64,000 bases of DNA from Salinilacustrithrix sp034522155 (GTDB lineage: Bacteria > Actinomycetota > Acidimicrobiia > Acidimicrobiales > Salinilacustritrichaceae), in contig JAXHLP010000003.1 in assembly GCA_034522155.1 (NCBI GenBank), forward strand, positions 186,001 through 250,000, read 5' to 3'. Each line of letters starts with the position of its first letter. Position 1 is the stretch's first letter. The position numbers and the translations under genes were made by a program. The notes beneath the pieces are model-generated. The model had not been told where the DNA came from. It saw nothing but the letters and a program-made list of their open reading frames with translations, and did no database searches. This document shows positions 32,926 through 40,805 of the stretch, piece after piece.

Positions 32926-34212
32926 TTACGGCTCGTCGTCGATGTCGAACAGGTCGCGGAGGGCCTGGATCAGACGGTCGCCCTTGGAGGTACCGGCCGC
33001 GTCGCGGAGGGCCACCGTGGGCTGGTGGAGCAGCTTGGCCACCAGTGCCCGGCTGAACTTGTCGACGGCGGCGAACTGGTCGTCGTCGAGTTCGGCGAGG
33101 CGACCGCTCATCCGATCGAGCTCGGCCGTCCGGGTCTCCTCGGCGGCGGAACGCAGGGCGACGATGGCGGGGGCGACCTCACGTGCCGAGGTGGCCGAAC
33201 CGAAGCGTTCGAGCTCCTCGTCGAGGAGCGCCTTGACCGTGTCGATCTCGCGGCGACGCTCGGCGAGGCCGGCGTCGGCGAAGTCGGTGAGGTCGTCCAT
33301 GTCGAGCACGGTGACGCCGGGCAGGTCGGCGACCGCGGGGTCGACGTCGCGCGGGACGGCGATGTCGACCAGCAGCAGTTCGCGTCCGTCGCGGCGCTCG
33401 ACCACCGTGGCCATCTCGTCGTAGGTGAGCAGCACCGAGGCGGCACCGGTGGAGGTGAGCAGCACGTCGGCGTCGACCAGCTCGCCGGGCAGGTCGGTGA
33501 ACCGCACGGCGCGGGCGTCGAGCGGCTTGGCCACCGTCCGGGCGGTGTCGTGGGTGCGGTTGGCGACCACGAGGTCGCCGACACCGGCGTCGGCCAGCGA
33601 TGTGGCCATCGACGCGCCCATGTCGCCGACGCCGAGCACGACGGCCCGGGCGCCCCGCAGGCCGTCGCGGCCGGCATCGGTGAAATGGTCGGCGGCGAGG
33701 GCCACCGCGGAGTAGGAGACCGAGGCGGTGCCCTTGCCGATGGCGGTCTCGCTGCGGACCCGCTTGCCGGCCTCGATCGCGTGACGGAACAACAGGTTGA
33801 GCGTGGGGCCGACGGCGTCGGCGTCCTTGGCCGCCTCCCACGCGGTCTTGACCTGGCCCTGGATCTCGTGCTCGCCGAGCACGGCCGAGTCGAGACCGGA
33901 CACGACCTCGAAGAGGTGGGAAGCCGCAGCGGTGTCGTGGTGCACGTAGAGGTGATCGGCGAAGTCGTCGGGCTCGAGCAGCGCGACCTCGGCCAGCACG
34001 CGACGGATGTCGGCGTAGCCGCCGTGGAACCGCTCGGCGACTGCGTAGACCTCGGTGCGGTTGCAGGTCGAGAGCACGACCGTCTCGGACAGGTGCTCGG
34101 CACCGAGCAGGGCGTCGAGGGTCTTGTCGACCGCGTCGGGACCGACGGTCATCGCCTCGCGAACCGCCAGCGGCGCGGTGCGGTGATTCAGGCCGATGAC
34201 GACGACAGGCAT
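32926..34212 (-). CDS. hemA: Glutamyl-tRNA reductase
   Basis: First enzyme of the C5 pathway, reducing Glu-tRNA to glutamate-1-semialdehyde. Features are IGLNHRTAPLAVRE, the catalytic Cys in VVLSTCNRTEVYA, GEHEIQGQVKTAWEAA, the NADPH domain (VLGVGDMGASMATSLADAG; ANRTHDTAR), and the C-terminal dimerisation domain. 428 residues from ATG 34212. It overlaps the upstream siroheme gene by 25 bases. An in-frame extension further upstream is not conserved. Confidence 0.95.
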   Translation of the reverse strand: MPVVVIGLNHRTAPLAVREAMTVGPDAVDKTLDALLGAEHLSETVVLSTCNRTEVYAVAERFHGGYADIRRVLAEVALLEPDDFADHLYVHHDTAAASHLFEVVSGLDSAVLGEHEIQGQVKTAWEAAKDADAVGPTLNLLFRHAIEAGKRVRSETAIGKGTASVSYSAVALAADHFTDAGRDGLRGARAVVLGVGDMGASMATSLADAGVGDLVVANRTHDTARTVAKPLDARAVRFTDLPGELVDADVLLTSTGAASVLLTYDEMATVVERRDGRELLLVDIAVPRDVDPAVADLPGVTVLDMDDLTDFADAGLAERRREIDTVKALLDEELERFGSATSAREVAPAIVALRSAAEETRTAELDRMSGRLAELDDDQFAAVDKFSRALVAKLLHQPTVALRDAAGTSKGDRLIQALRDLFDIDDEP

Positions 34213-34823
34213 GTTCGCAGCAGATCCAGTGCTTCGGCGGTGCGGTCGCTCCGCAACAGGTCGATCATCCCGGAATCGAGAGCGTCCTGCCACGGGAGTC
34301 CTTCGGTGGAACGCCCCTCCGCCAAGATTCGTTCCCTCTCGGAGGAAAGGAGCTCCATCAGCTCATCGTATTCCGGCCCGAACTCGGCTTCGAATCGGCG
34401 TCGCAACCACTTGGCCAGCGCCGGACTGTGGCCGCCGGTGGCGACGGTGACCATCAGCTGGCCACGCCGGACACGGGCCGGGAGGGTGAAGGTGCAGTTG
34501 GCGGGATCATCGGCCGAGTTGACCCACACGCCGGCGGCGTCGGCATCGAGGAAGACCCGGCGGTTGACCTCGGCGTCGTCGGTGGCGGCGACCACGAGCC
34601 GGTGGTCGGCGGCCTCGGGCGAGCGGTAGGGACGCTCCTCCACGGCCACGGGCATGGCGTGGATGGCGTCGACCACCTCGGGCGCCACGACGGTGAGCGT
34701 GTCGGCCCCACCGGCGAGCAGCCCGTCGACCTTCGACGCCGCGACGACCCCACCACCGACCACGAGGACGGAGCGACCGCGCAACACGAGGTTCACGGGG
34801 TACTGAGGGCCCTCGACCGGCAT
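34188..34823 (-). CDS. Precorrin-2 dehydrogenase/sirohydrochlorin ferrochelatase-type protein
   Basis: NAD-dependent Met8/SirC/CysG-N family protein acting after uroporphyrinogen methylation in siroheme or B12 synthesis. The Rossmann motif is VLVVGGGVVAASKVDGLLAGGA. Other family segments are LVVAATDDAEVNRRVF, WVNSADDPANCTFTLPA and ATGGHSPALAKWLR. 211 residues. It sits between rex and hemA, the same local order as in other actinobacterial rex-hem operons, and supplies the siroheme branch from the CobA-HemD product. Confidence 0.9.
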   Translation of the reverse strand: MPVEGPQYPVNLVLRGRSVLVVGGGVVAASKVDGLLAGGADTLTVVAPEVVDAIHAMPVAVEERPYRSPEAADHRLVVAATDDAEVNRRVFLDADAAGVWVNSADDPANCTFTLPARVRRGQLMVTVATGGHSPALAKWLRRRFEAEFGPEYDELMELLSSERERILAEGRSTEGLPWQDALDSGMIDLLRSDRTAEALDLLRTCLSSSSA

Positions 34824-34921
34824 GCCCCCAGGCTACGAGCGCCCGCCCGGATCGCCCAGGGTTCGACGTCTCGAGCCGCCGCGCACGGGGACCTGCGACG
34901 ATCGCGCTTTCCGCGCAGGTC

Positions 34922-35554
34922 CTAGGAGTCGCGCCGCTGCTGGTAGAAGCTGAGGATCTGCATCTCGACCGCGAGGTCGACCTTGCGCAGCGAGACGCCC
35001 TCCGTGACCGAGATCACCGTCGGGGCGAAGTTGAGGATCGACTTCACCCCGGCCTCGATGAGCTCGTCGGCCACCATCTGGGCGGCTGACGCCGGGGTCG
35101 TGATCACCCCGATGCCGACGTGGTGCTGCTCGACCACGTCGCCGAGTGCGCTGGCGTGCTGGACCTCGAGCCCACCATGGATGCTGCCGACGACGGCAGG
35201 GTCGGCGTCGACGAGCGCGGCGACCGGGTAGCCACGGTCGCCGAACCCGCCATAGTTGGCGAGGGCGGCGCCGAGGTTGCCGATGCCCACGATCACCACG
35301 GGCCAGTCGTGGGTCAGGCCGAGGGCGCGGCGCATCTGGGTCTGGAGGTACTCGACGTCGTAGCCCACGCCCCGAGTGCCGTAGCTGCCGAGGTACGACA
35401 GATCCTTGCGCACCTTGGCCGCGTTCACGCCGGCCGAGTCGGCCAGCTGCTCCGAGCTGACGGTCATGGTCTCGGCGGCGAGCTCGAGCAGGCTCCGGAG
35501 ATAGATCGGGAGTCGAGCGACGGTGGCGTCGGGGATTCGCTTCTCGTCGCTCAC
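34922..35554 (-). CDS. rex: Redox-sensing transcriptional repressor Rex
   Basis: NADH/NAD+-responsive repressor. The N-terminal winged helix is ATVARLPIYLRSLLELA...VSSEQLADSAGVNAAKVRKDLSYLGSYGTRGVGY, followed by the Rossmann domain VIVGIGNLGAALANYGGF, VDADPAVVG, and ITTPASAAQMVADELIEAGVKSILNFAP. 210 residues. GTG 35554 is chosen as the start because family homology begins at SDEKRIPDATVARL. It heads the rex-siroheme-hemA-hemC set. Confidence 0.95.
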   Translation of the reverse strand: MSDEKRIPDATVARLPIYLRSLLELAAETMTVSSEQLADSAGVNAAKVRKDLSYLGSYGTRGVGYDVEYLQTQMRRALGLTHDWPVVIVGIGNLGAALANYGGFGDRGYPVAALVDADPAVVGSIHGGLEVQHASALGDVVEQHHVGIGVITTPASAAQMVADELIEAGVKSILNFAPTVISVTEGVSLRKVDLAVEMQILSFYQQRRDS

Positions 35555-35573
35555 GGCATGAGCGTACCGACGC

Positions 35574-35591
35574 TCGTGCAAGCTCTCACAA
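35574..35591. promoter_or_regulatory. Candidate Rex operator upstream of rex
   Basis: TCGTGCAAGCTCTCACAA matches the Rex consensus at 11 of 14 positions and lies 19 bases upstream of the rex start, fitting autoregulation. It shares TCGTG-N8-CACAA with the sites at 8359 and 17218. Confidence 0.6.
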
Positions 35592-35728
35592 GCCGTGTCT
35601 CGACTCACTCGGCCTCCGGCTCCAGGGGGCCGTTCGAGCCCCGGCATGCCGGTCGTTCCGCTGCCGGCTGCTCGCTCCGGCGTACCGGCGCGCTCTCGAC
35701 GCCGGCCCGCTGGTTGCGCCGAGCGACA

Positions 35729-37240
35729 TCAATGCTGATCGTCGTCGCGGAGCTGGCGCTTGAGAACCTTGCCGCCGAGCCCGCGCGGGATCTCGTCGAC
35801 GAAGAGCACCTTCTGTGGACACTTGTAGCGGGCGAGGCGCTGCTCGCAGAAGTGGATGATGTCGTCCTCCTCCACCGACCGGCCCGCGGCGACGACGACG
35901 AACGCCTTGACGGCCTCGCCCGAGTGCGGGTGCGTGACCCCGACGACGGCCGCCTGCTCCACACCGGGGTGATCGACGAGCACCGACTCGACCTCGCCGG
36001 GGTGGACGTTGAAGCCCGAGACGATGATGAGGTCCTTGAGCCGGCCGACGATGAACAGGAAGCCGCTCTCGTCGACCACGGCGAGGTCGCCGGTGCGCAA
36101 CCAGCTGTCGGGGGTGAACGCCTCGGCGGTGGCCTCGGGATCCTTCCAGTAGCCCTGGAAGACGTTGGGTCCCCAGACGTGCAGTTCGCCAGCGTCGCCC
36201 ACGAGCACGTCCCGGCCGTCGGCGTCGATGATGCGCAGCCGCACGCCGGGCAGGGGCGCACCGATGCTGCCGGGCGGCGCCGGGATGCCCGACGAGCTGG
36301 TCACCACGGGCGAGGCCTCGGTGAGCCCATAGCCCTCGGCGAGCTCGAGCCCGAAGCGCTCCTCGATCCGGTCCCGGACGGCCGGGTCGAGCACCGACGC
36401 ACCCGACGCCCCGATCCGCACGGTGGCGAACGCCTCGGCGGGCGCGTCGGGCAGGTGGGCCCAGGCCGCCCACATCGTGGGCGCGCCGGCGATGGTCGTG
36501 ACGCCGTGCTTGGCGATGGCCTCGAGTGCCGACTCGGGATCGAAGCGCTCGATGGTGAGCACCGCCCCGCCGGTGTGGAGCGCGAGGCCGAGCACGACGT
36601 TGAGGCCGAAGATGTGGAAGAACGGCAGCACGCCCAGGGTCACGTCGTCGGCGTGCTGGGCTCGGGCCGGGTTGGCCTGCATCTGCTCGAGGTTCGACCG
36701 GAGGTTGCCGTGGGTCAGCATCGCAGCCTTGGGGGACCCGGCGGTGCCAGCGGTGAACATCAACACCGCGAGGTCGCCATCGTCCCGATCGACGATCGGT
36801 ACCGGCTCGGCGGCGAGGAGGGTGTCGAGGCCGCGCTCACCGTCGCCGCAGTCGTCACTCGATGTGCGAACCACGAGCTGGAGCGACGGGACCGACGCGG
36901 GGTCGATGGCGCCGAAGCTGCGGCGGGCCGCCGGGCCGACGATCGCGCCGGAGGCCTCGACGGTGGCGAGCTGGGCGGCCATCTCGGGCGCGGGGCTGGC
37001 GGGGTTGACGGGCACGGCCACGGCGCCGACGCCGATGACCGCCAGGTAGCTGGCCACGAAGTACCAGTTGTTGGCGGCCACGATCCCGATCCGATCGCCG
37101 GGTTCGACCGCGTGGGCGACCAGTCCACCGCGTATCCGGGCAACCTGGTCGCGCAGCTCGCCGTAGGTGGTGCTGCGACCGCGCGAGATCACCGCGACGG
37201 CGTCGTCGGGATGGTCGTCGCAGATGTGGGCGAAGTTCAC
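35729..37240 (-). CDS. Acyl-CoA synthetase (AMP-binding, class I adenylate-forming)
   Basis: Activates a carboxylic acid with ATP and joins it to CoA. Visible core motifs are MFTAGTAGSPKAAMLTHGNL (P-loop-like A3), EGYGLTEASP (A5), WLRTGDLAVVDESGFLFIVGRLKDLI (A7/A8), SGFNVHPGEVE, and the C-terminal catalytic Lys in GLGGKVLKRQL. 503 residues from GTG 37240. The substrate is not fixed by sequence; long- or medium-chain fatty acids or aromatic acids are possible. Confidence 0.88.
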   Translation of the reverse strand: MNFAHICDDHPDDAVAVISRGRSTTYGELRDQVARIRGGLVAHAVEPGDRIGIVAANNWYFVASYLAVIGVGAVAVPVNPASPAPEMAAQLATVEASGAIVGPAARRSFGAIDPASVPSLQLVVRTSSDDCGDGERGLDTLLAAEPVPIVDRDDGDLAVLMFTAGTAGSPKAAMLTHGNLRSNLEQMQANPARAQHADDVTLGVLPFFHIFGLNVVLGLALHTGGAVLTIERFDPESALEAIAKHGVTTIAGAPTMWAAWAHLPDAPAEAFATVRIGASGASVLDPAVRDRIEERFGLELAEGYGLTEASPVVTSSSGIPAPPGSIGAPLPGVRLRIIDADGRDVLVGDAGELHVWGPNVFQGYWKDPEATAEAFTPDSWLRTGDLAVVDESGFLFIVGRLKDLIIVSGFNVHPGEVESVLVDHPGVEQAAVVGVTHPHSGEAVKAFVVVAAGRSVEEDDIIHFCEQRLARYKCPQKVLFVDEIPRGLGGKVLKRQLRDDDQH

Positions 37241-37373
37241 GCAGACGCTCCTGTGGGCTCCCCCGGTGGACCGGCCCAGTTGAGCACTTCTGGGCCGCGC
37301 GGCGCAGAACCCGCAATGCCAGCACCGGGATCGTTGCGATGGCAGCCGGAAGGGTGGCGGGTCGCGGCAGACT

Positions 37374-38399
37374 GTGCGGGTGGATCTCGGCACTGCGGTC
37401 AGCGACGACGCCGCCGAGGACCGGTCCGCCGCGTCGGCCGGCATCGTCACCGACGGCCTGTGCCGGCACTTCCCCGGTGGCGTGGGGCTCGACCCGCTCT
37501 CCATCGAGGTGCCGCCCGGCGAGGTGCTCGCCCTCCTCGGCCCCAACGGCGCGGGCAAGACCACGACGGTCCGCCTGCTCAACGGCGTGCTGCGCCCCGA
37601 CGGCGGTTCGGCCCGCGTGCTCGGCATCGACCCGGCGATCGACGGCGATCGTCTCCGCGCCCGTACCGGGGTGCTCACCGAGTACGCCGGCCTCGACGAT
37701 CGCCTCACCGCCCGAGAGAACCTCCGCTACGCCGCGATGGTCCGGGGCCTGCAGGGCGTCGGGATCGAGACCCGGATCGACGAGCTCATCGTACGGTTCG
37801 GCATGGGCGACCGGGCCGACCGGCTCGTGCGTGGCGCCTCCACCGGCCAGCGCAAGCGGCTCGGTCTGGCCCGGTCCCTGCTCCACGATCCCGAGGTCCT
37901 GTTCCTCGACGAGCCGACCTCGGGCCTCGATCCGGCGGCGACGCGCGACGTGGTCGAGCTGATCGGCGCGCTCGCCTCCGAACACGGGCGGACCATCGTG
38001 CTCGCCACCCACTTCCTCGGCGAGGCCGGCCGGCTCGCCGACCGCATGGCGATGCTCGACCACGGCGCGCTCGTTGCCTTCGGGCGACCCGACGACCTGG
38101 CCGCCGAGCTCTGGGACAGCCTGGAGTGCGAGTTCGACCTCGGCAGTCCCGCCGACAGCTCGGTGCTCACCGCGGCCGCGGCCATCGACGTCGTGCTCGG
38201 TGTGCATCCCTCGGCCGCGGGCATCACGGCGCGGGTCGGTTCCCGCGACGACGTCCCCGCAGTGGTGCGGGCCCTGGTGGGCCACGGCGTCGACGTGTAC
38301 GCCGCGATCCCTCGCCCGCCCACGCTCGAGGACATCTACTTCGAGATCGAGGCCCGGCGCAGCGCCGGCGACCTGTCCGTGGTGGGGACGGCCCCGTGA
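37374..38399 (+). CDS. ABC transporter ATP-binding protein (ABC-2 exporter type)
   Basis: 341 residues. Walker A is LLGPNGAGKTTT, the Q-loop region LTEYAGLDDRLTARENL, a signature variant ASTGQRKRL in place of LSGGQ, Walker B VLFLDEPTSGLDP, and switch His in LATHFLGEAG. The C-terminal 100 residues form an accessory domain. GTG start at 37374. Its TGA overlaps the GTG of the permease gene (GTGA), so the two are a transporter pair, of the NatAB or drug-export style. Cargo unknown. Confidence 0.9.
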   Translation: MRVDLGTAVSDDAAEDRSAASAGIVTDGLCRHFPGGVGLDPLSIEVPPGEVLALLGPNGAGKTTTVRLLNGVLRPDGGSARVLGIDPAIDGDRLRARTGVLTEYAGLDDRLTARENLRYAAMVRGLQGVGIETRIDELIVRFGMGDRADRLVRGASTGQRKRLGLARSLLHDPEVLFLDEPTSGLDPAATRDVVELIGALASEHGRTIVLATHFLGEAGRLADRMAMLDHGALVAFGRPDDLAAELWDSLECEFDLGSPADSSVLTAAAAIDVVLGVHPSAAGITARVGSRDDVPAVVRALVGHGVDVYAAIPRPPTLEDIYFEIEARRSAGDLSVVGTAP

Positions 38400-39205
38400 G
38401 CGTCGACTGGCTCGCCGTGCGCGGCGTCGTCCGCAAGGACCTGCGGGCCGTCCGCCGGTCGAAGTCGGTCGTCATCCCGATGCTGGCGGTACCGGTCCTG
38501 CTGATGGTCATCGTCCCCGCCGGCATCGGCTTCGCGGCCCGCAGCACCGAGAGCATCGGCGTCGACCGCATCCTCGACTCAGTACCCGGGAACCTGGCCG
38601 AACCCATCCTGTCCCTGCCCGAGCGCGAGCAGCTCGTGGTGCTGATCAACGGCTACCTGCTGGCACCGCTGTTCCTGATCGTGCCGCTGATGGTCTCGGC
38701 CGTACTCGCCGCCGACGCGTTCGCGGGCGAGAAGGAGCGCCGCACCCTCGAGTCGCTGCTCCACTCCTCCATCAACGACCGCGACCTGTTCATCGCCAAG
38801 TTCCTCACCGCCTTCCTCCCCGCGGTGACCGTGTCCTGGGTCGGCTTCGTGTGCTTCGCCGTGGTGACCAACGCCATCGCGTGGCCGGTCATGCACCGGG
38901 TCTTCGTCCCGACCCGGCTGTGGATGGTGATGATCGTCTGGGTCGCGCCCGCGGTCGCCACCCTCGGGCTGGCCGTGATGGTGCGCGTCTCGGCCCGCAC
39001 CGGCACCTCGCAGGAGGCCAACCAGCTGGGTGGAGCGGTGATCCTGCCCCTCATCTTCCTGGCCGTCGGCCAGTCCACCGGACTGCTGCTGGTCGACTGG
39101 CCGGTCGCCATCGGCGTCGGCGCGGTGATCTGGCTGATCGCCCTGTTCCTGCTGCGGGGCGGCGTCAAGCGCTTCACCCGCGACGCCCTGGTTGCCCAGG
39201 TGTAG
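38396..39205 (+). CDS. ABC-2 type transporter permease
   Basis: 269-residue membrane protein with about six hydrophobic segments. The cytoplasmic coupling segment AFAGEKERRTLESLLHSSINDRDLFIAKFL is characteristic of NatB/ABC-2 permeases. GTG 38396 is coupled to the ATPase gene. The very long open frame upstream on this strand is an artefact of high GC content. Confidence 0.88.
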   Translation: MSVDWLAVRGVVRKDLRAVRRSKSVVIPMLAVPVLLMVIVPAGIGFAARSTESIGVDRILDSVPGNLAEPILSLPEREQLVVLINGYLLAPLFLIVPLMVSAVLAADAFAGEKERRTLESLLHSSINDRDLFIAKFLTAFLPAVTVSWVGFVCFAVVTNAIAWPVMHRVFVPTRLWMVMIVWVAPAVATLGLAVMVRVSARTGTSQEANQLGGAVILPLIFLAVGQSTGLLLVDWPVAIGVGAVIWLIALFLLRGGVKRFTRDALVAQV

Positions 39206-39228
39206 GCCGCCGGCCGCCGGCCGCCGGC

Positions 39229-39358
39229 GAGGTTCGGCGCGTTCCTCCCCGCATGTTGGTCGTCCGCGCCGATCGGCGCGGACGGTCGGAGCCGGGGTGC
39301 GGGAGGTTCGGCGCGTTGGCGGGGCCATCGTGGTCGAACGCGCCGATCGGCGCGTTCG
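39229..39358. repeat. Tandem 74-bp modules, each with a perfect 24-bp palindrome
   Basis: Two copies of GAGGTTCGGCGCGTT (39229-39243 and 39303-39317) are each followed at the same distance by a perfect palindrome (39261-39284 and 39335-39358). Both have core GCGCCGATCGGCGC. The arms differ (TCC against AAC) but each keeps perfect pairing through matching changes on the other arm. They follow the permease stop by 23 bases and face the convergent gene, so they may act as bidirectional terminators, although no T-run follows. Confidence 0.8.
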
Positions 39359-39379
39359 TTCAGCCGGGCGGGCGCCCCG

Positions 39380-39466
39380 CTACGTGAGGATGACGAGCTG
39401 GAGGAAGGCCGCGCCGATGATCAGCAGCAGCAGGATCCCGAGCAGGATGGTGGTGCCAGGTCTCAT
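39380..39466 (-). CDS. 28-residue membrane micro-ORF coupled to the SAM-cleaving enzyme gene
   Basis: ATG 39466 overlaps the upstream stop codon as TGATG, the coupling used by real gene pairs in this window. The product begins MRPGTTILLGILLLLIIGAA and is almost entirely one membrane helix ending LVILT. Function unknown. The coupling and clean helix argue for a real product; its short length and lack of known homologues argue for caution. Confidence 0.5.
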   Translation of the reverse strand: MRPGTTILLGILLLLIIGAAFLQLVILT

Positions 39467-40347
39467 CACACGCCTCCGTTGCGCCGGCCGAGCTCGACCT
39501 GGGTGCTGACGCCGGCGGTGTCGGCCGCCCCCTGCTCGTCGACCGGCTGGACCCGGATCTCCGACGACGCCCGGACGCCGAGCTCGGCCTCGGCCGACCG
39601 GCGGTCGAGCGCGATGGCGAGCAGGCCGTAGCTGTCGACGATCAGGCCGATCTGGCCCTCGCCGATGTCGGCGAAGCTGTCGACCCGGCGGACGGTCCGC
39701 CACTCGCCGTTGATGGTCATCCGCAGCACGTCGCCCCAGCCCTCGATGTCCTCGGGGTCGAGGTTGAGCTGGCAGTTGCCGAAGCCGTCGATCCACATGA
39801 CCTCGGCCACGAGGTCGCCGTCCTCCTCCCGGGCCACCGGCAGGATGCCGGGGGTGAGCTCGTGCGGGTCGACCGGGTCGCCCAGGTCGTCGAAGTCGGC
39901 GCCGATGCACAGGGCCGCGGCGACCGGGGCGAAGACATCGCGCCCGTCGAAGGTGGGCCCGGGTGCGGGCAGGTGGTACTCGGTGTTGGTGAGCGCCACG
40001 GCCCGGGTGGCGCCGCCGACCATGGCCACGGCCGGTGCGAGCACACCGTTGTCGGGGCCGACGAGCACGGACTCGGCATCGCCCACCTCGATCGCGATGG
40101 CCCGTCGGTCGGTGCCGACACCGGGATCGACCACCGCGAGCACCACTCCGGGGCACAGGTACTGGGCGCTGCGTGCGAGGGTGAGGCCGCCGGCCCGCAC
40201 GTCGTGGCGGGGGATGTCATGGGTGATGTCGATCACCGCCGCCTCGGGGGCCGTCGAGCGGATCACCGAGTGGACGACGCCGACGAACTCGTCACGCCGG
40301 CCGTAGTCGGACAGGAACGACACGGTGTCGTAGCGCAGCGCAGCCAT
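39466..40347 (-). CDS. SAM hydroxide adenosyltransferase (DUF62) family protein
   Basis: Member of the fluorinase/chlorinase-related family that splits S-adenosylmethionine with water to adenosine and methionine. Signatures are TVSFLSDYGRRDEFVGVVHSVI, DITHDIPRHDVRAG, VVDPGVGTDRRAIAIE, VGPDNGVLAP and WIDGFGNCQLNL. 293 residues from ATG 40347. Its physiological role in bacteria is unsettled. A GAACGG...CCGTTC inverted repeat lies 36 bases upstream (40384-40400). Confidence 0.88.
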   Translation of the reverse strand: MAALRYDTVSFLSDYGRRDEFVGVVHSVIRSTAPEAAVIDITHDIPRHDVRAGGLTLARSAQYLCPGVVLAVVDPGVGTDRRAIAIEVGDAESVLVGPDNGVLAPAVAMVGGATRAVALTNTEYHLPAPGPTFDGRDVFAPVAAALCIGADFDDLGDPVDPHELTPGILPVAREEDGDLVAEVMWIDGFGNCQLNLDPEDIEGWGDVLRMTINGEWRTVRRVDSFADIGEGQIGLIVDSYGLLAIALDRRSAEAELGVRASSEIRVQPVDEQGAADTAGVSTQVELGRRNGGV

Positions 40348-40437
40348 CGCCCCCGACGCTACGACCATCCAACCCACCCAGACGAACGGGCCGGCCGTTC
40401 ACGCCAGCTGGCTGACCGGGCACCGAGACGGTCGCCC

Positions 40438-40503
40438 GGAAGTCGTGAGGCCCAGCCGAACGACTTCAAGGTGACCGAGGCCGCCTCGCGGCCGAGATCA
40501 CCC
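40438..40503. repeat. Double stem-loop repeat overlapping the end of the HTH gene
   Basis: Stem 1 is GAAGTCGT (40439-40446) with ACGACTTC (40460-40467), loop GAGGCCCAGCCGA. Stem 2 is GAGGCCG with CGGCC flanked by GGTGA/TCACC. The element covers the stop codon (40498-40500) of the HTH gene. Confidence 0.75.
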
Positions 40504-40677
40504 GGCTTCGGTGAAGCGCTCGGCCAGGTAGGCGTCGAAGTCGGTGGCGTCGATCCGGTACGACTTGCCGATGCGCAGGGCGCGCAGCTCGCCCGACTTG
40601 ATGAGCCGGTAGACGGTCATGTCGGACACGCGCAGTTGGTCGGCGACCTCACGTGGCGTGAGGAACTCATGGGCCAT
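40498..40677 (-). CDS. Small helix-turn-helix DNA-binding protein (excisionase/MerR-like, Rv0500A type)
   Basis: 59 residues: FLTPREVADQLRVSDMTVYR followed by LIKSGELRALRIGKSYRI and a short helix. This is a single winged HTH of the excisionase family. In Mycobacterium a protein of this type (Rv0500A) lies beside proC, as here. ATG 40677 has AAGGGG 8 bases upstream. It is probably a chromosomal regulator, not a phage excisionase, since no integrase is nearby. The stop codon lies within a double stem-loop repeat. Confidence 0.88.
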   Translation of the reverse strand: MAHEFLTPREVADQLRVSDMTVYRLIKSGELRALRIGKSYRIDATDFDAYLAERFTEAG

Positions 40678-40805
40678 GGAACACCCCTTCTCTCCGGGGC
40701 GCAGACTACGGCACCGTGGCCGCTGTGGCCATAGCACGCGTTGAGGCTGGTGTGGTGGATGGTGCTGGTGAGTGGCTCGGATCCCGTCGTGCTCAGCATG
40801 TTCTC

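Noticed and set aside
35120..38395. Very long open frame on the plus strand upstream of the ABC permease
   Set aside because: It is antisense to rex and the acyl-CoA synthetase and shares their third-position GC pattern. Only the segment from GTG 38396 matches a known family.
40498..40677. Phage excisionase
   Set aside because: The HTH type fits, but there is no integrase, attachment site or phage gene. The position beside proC matches a conserved chromosomal regulator.
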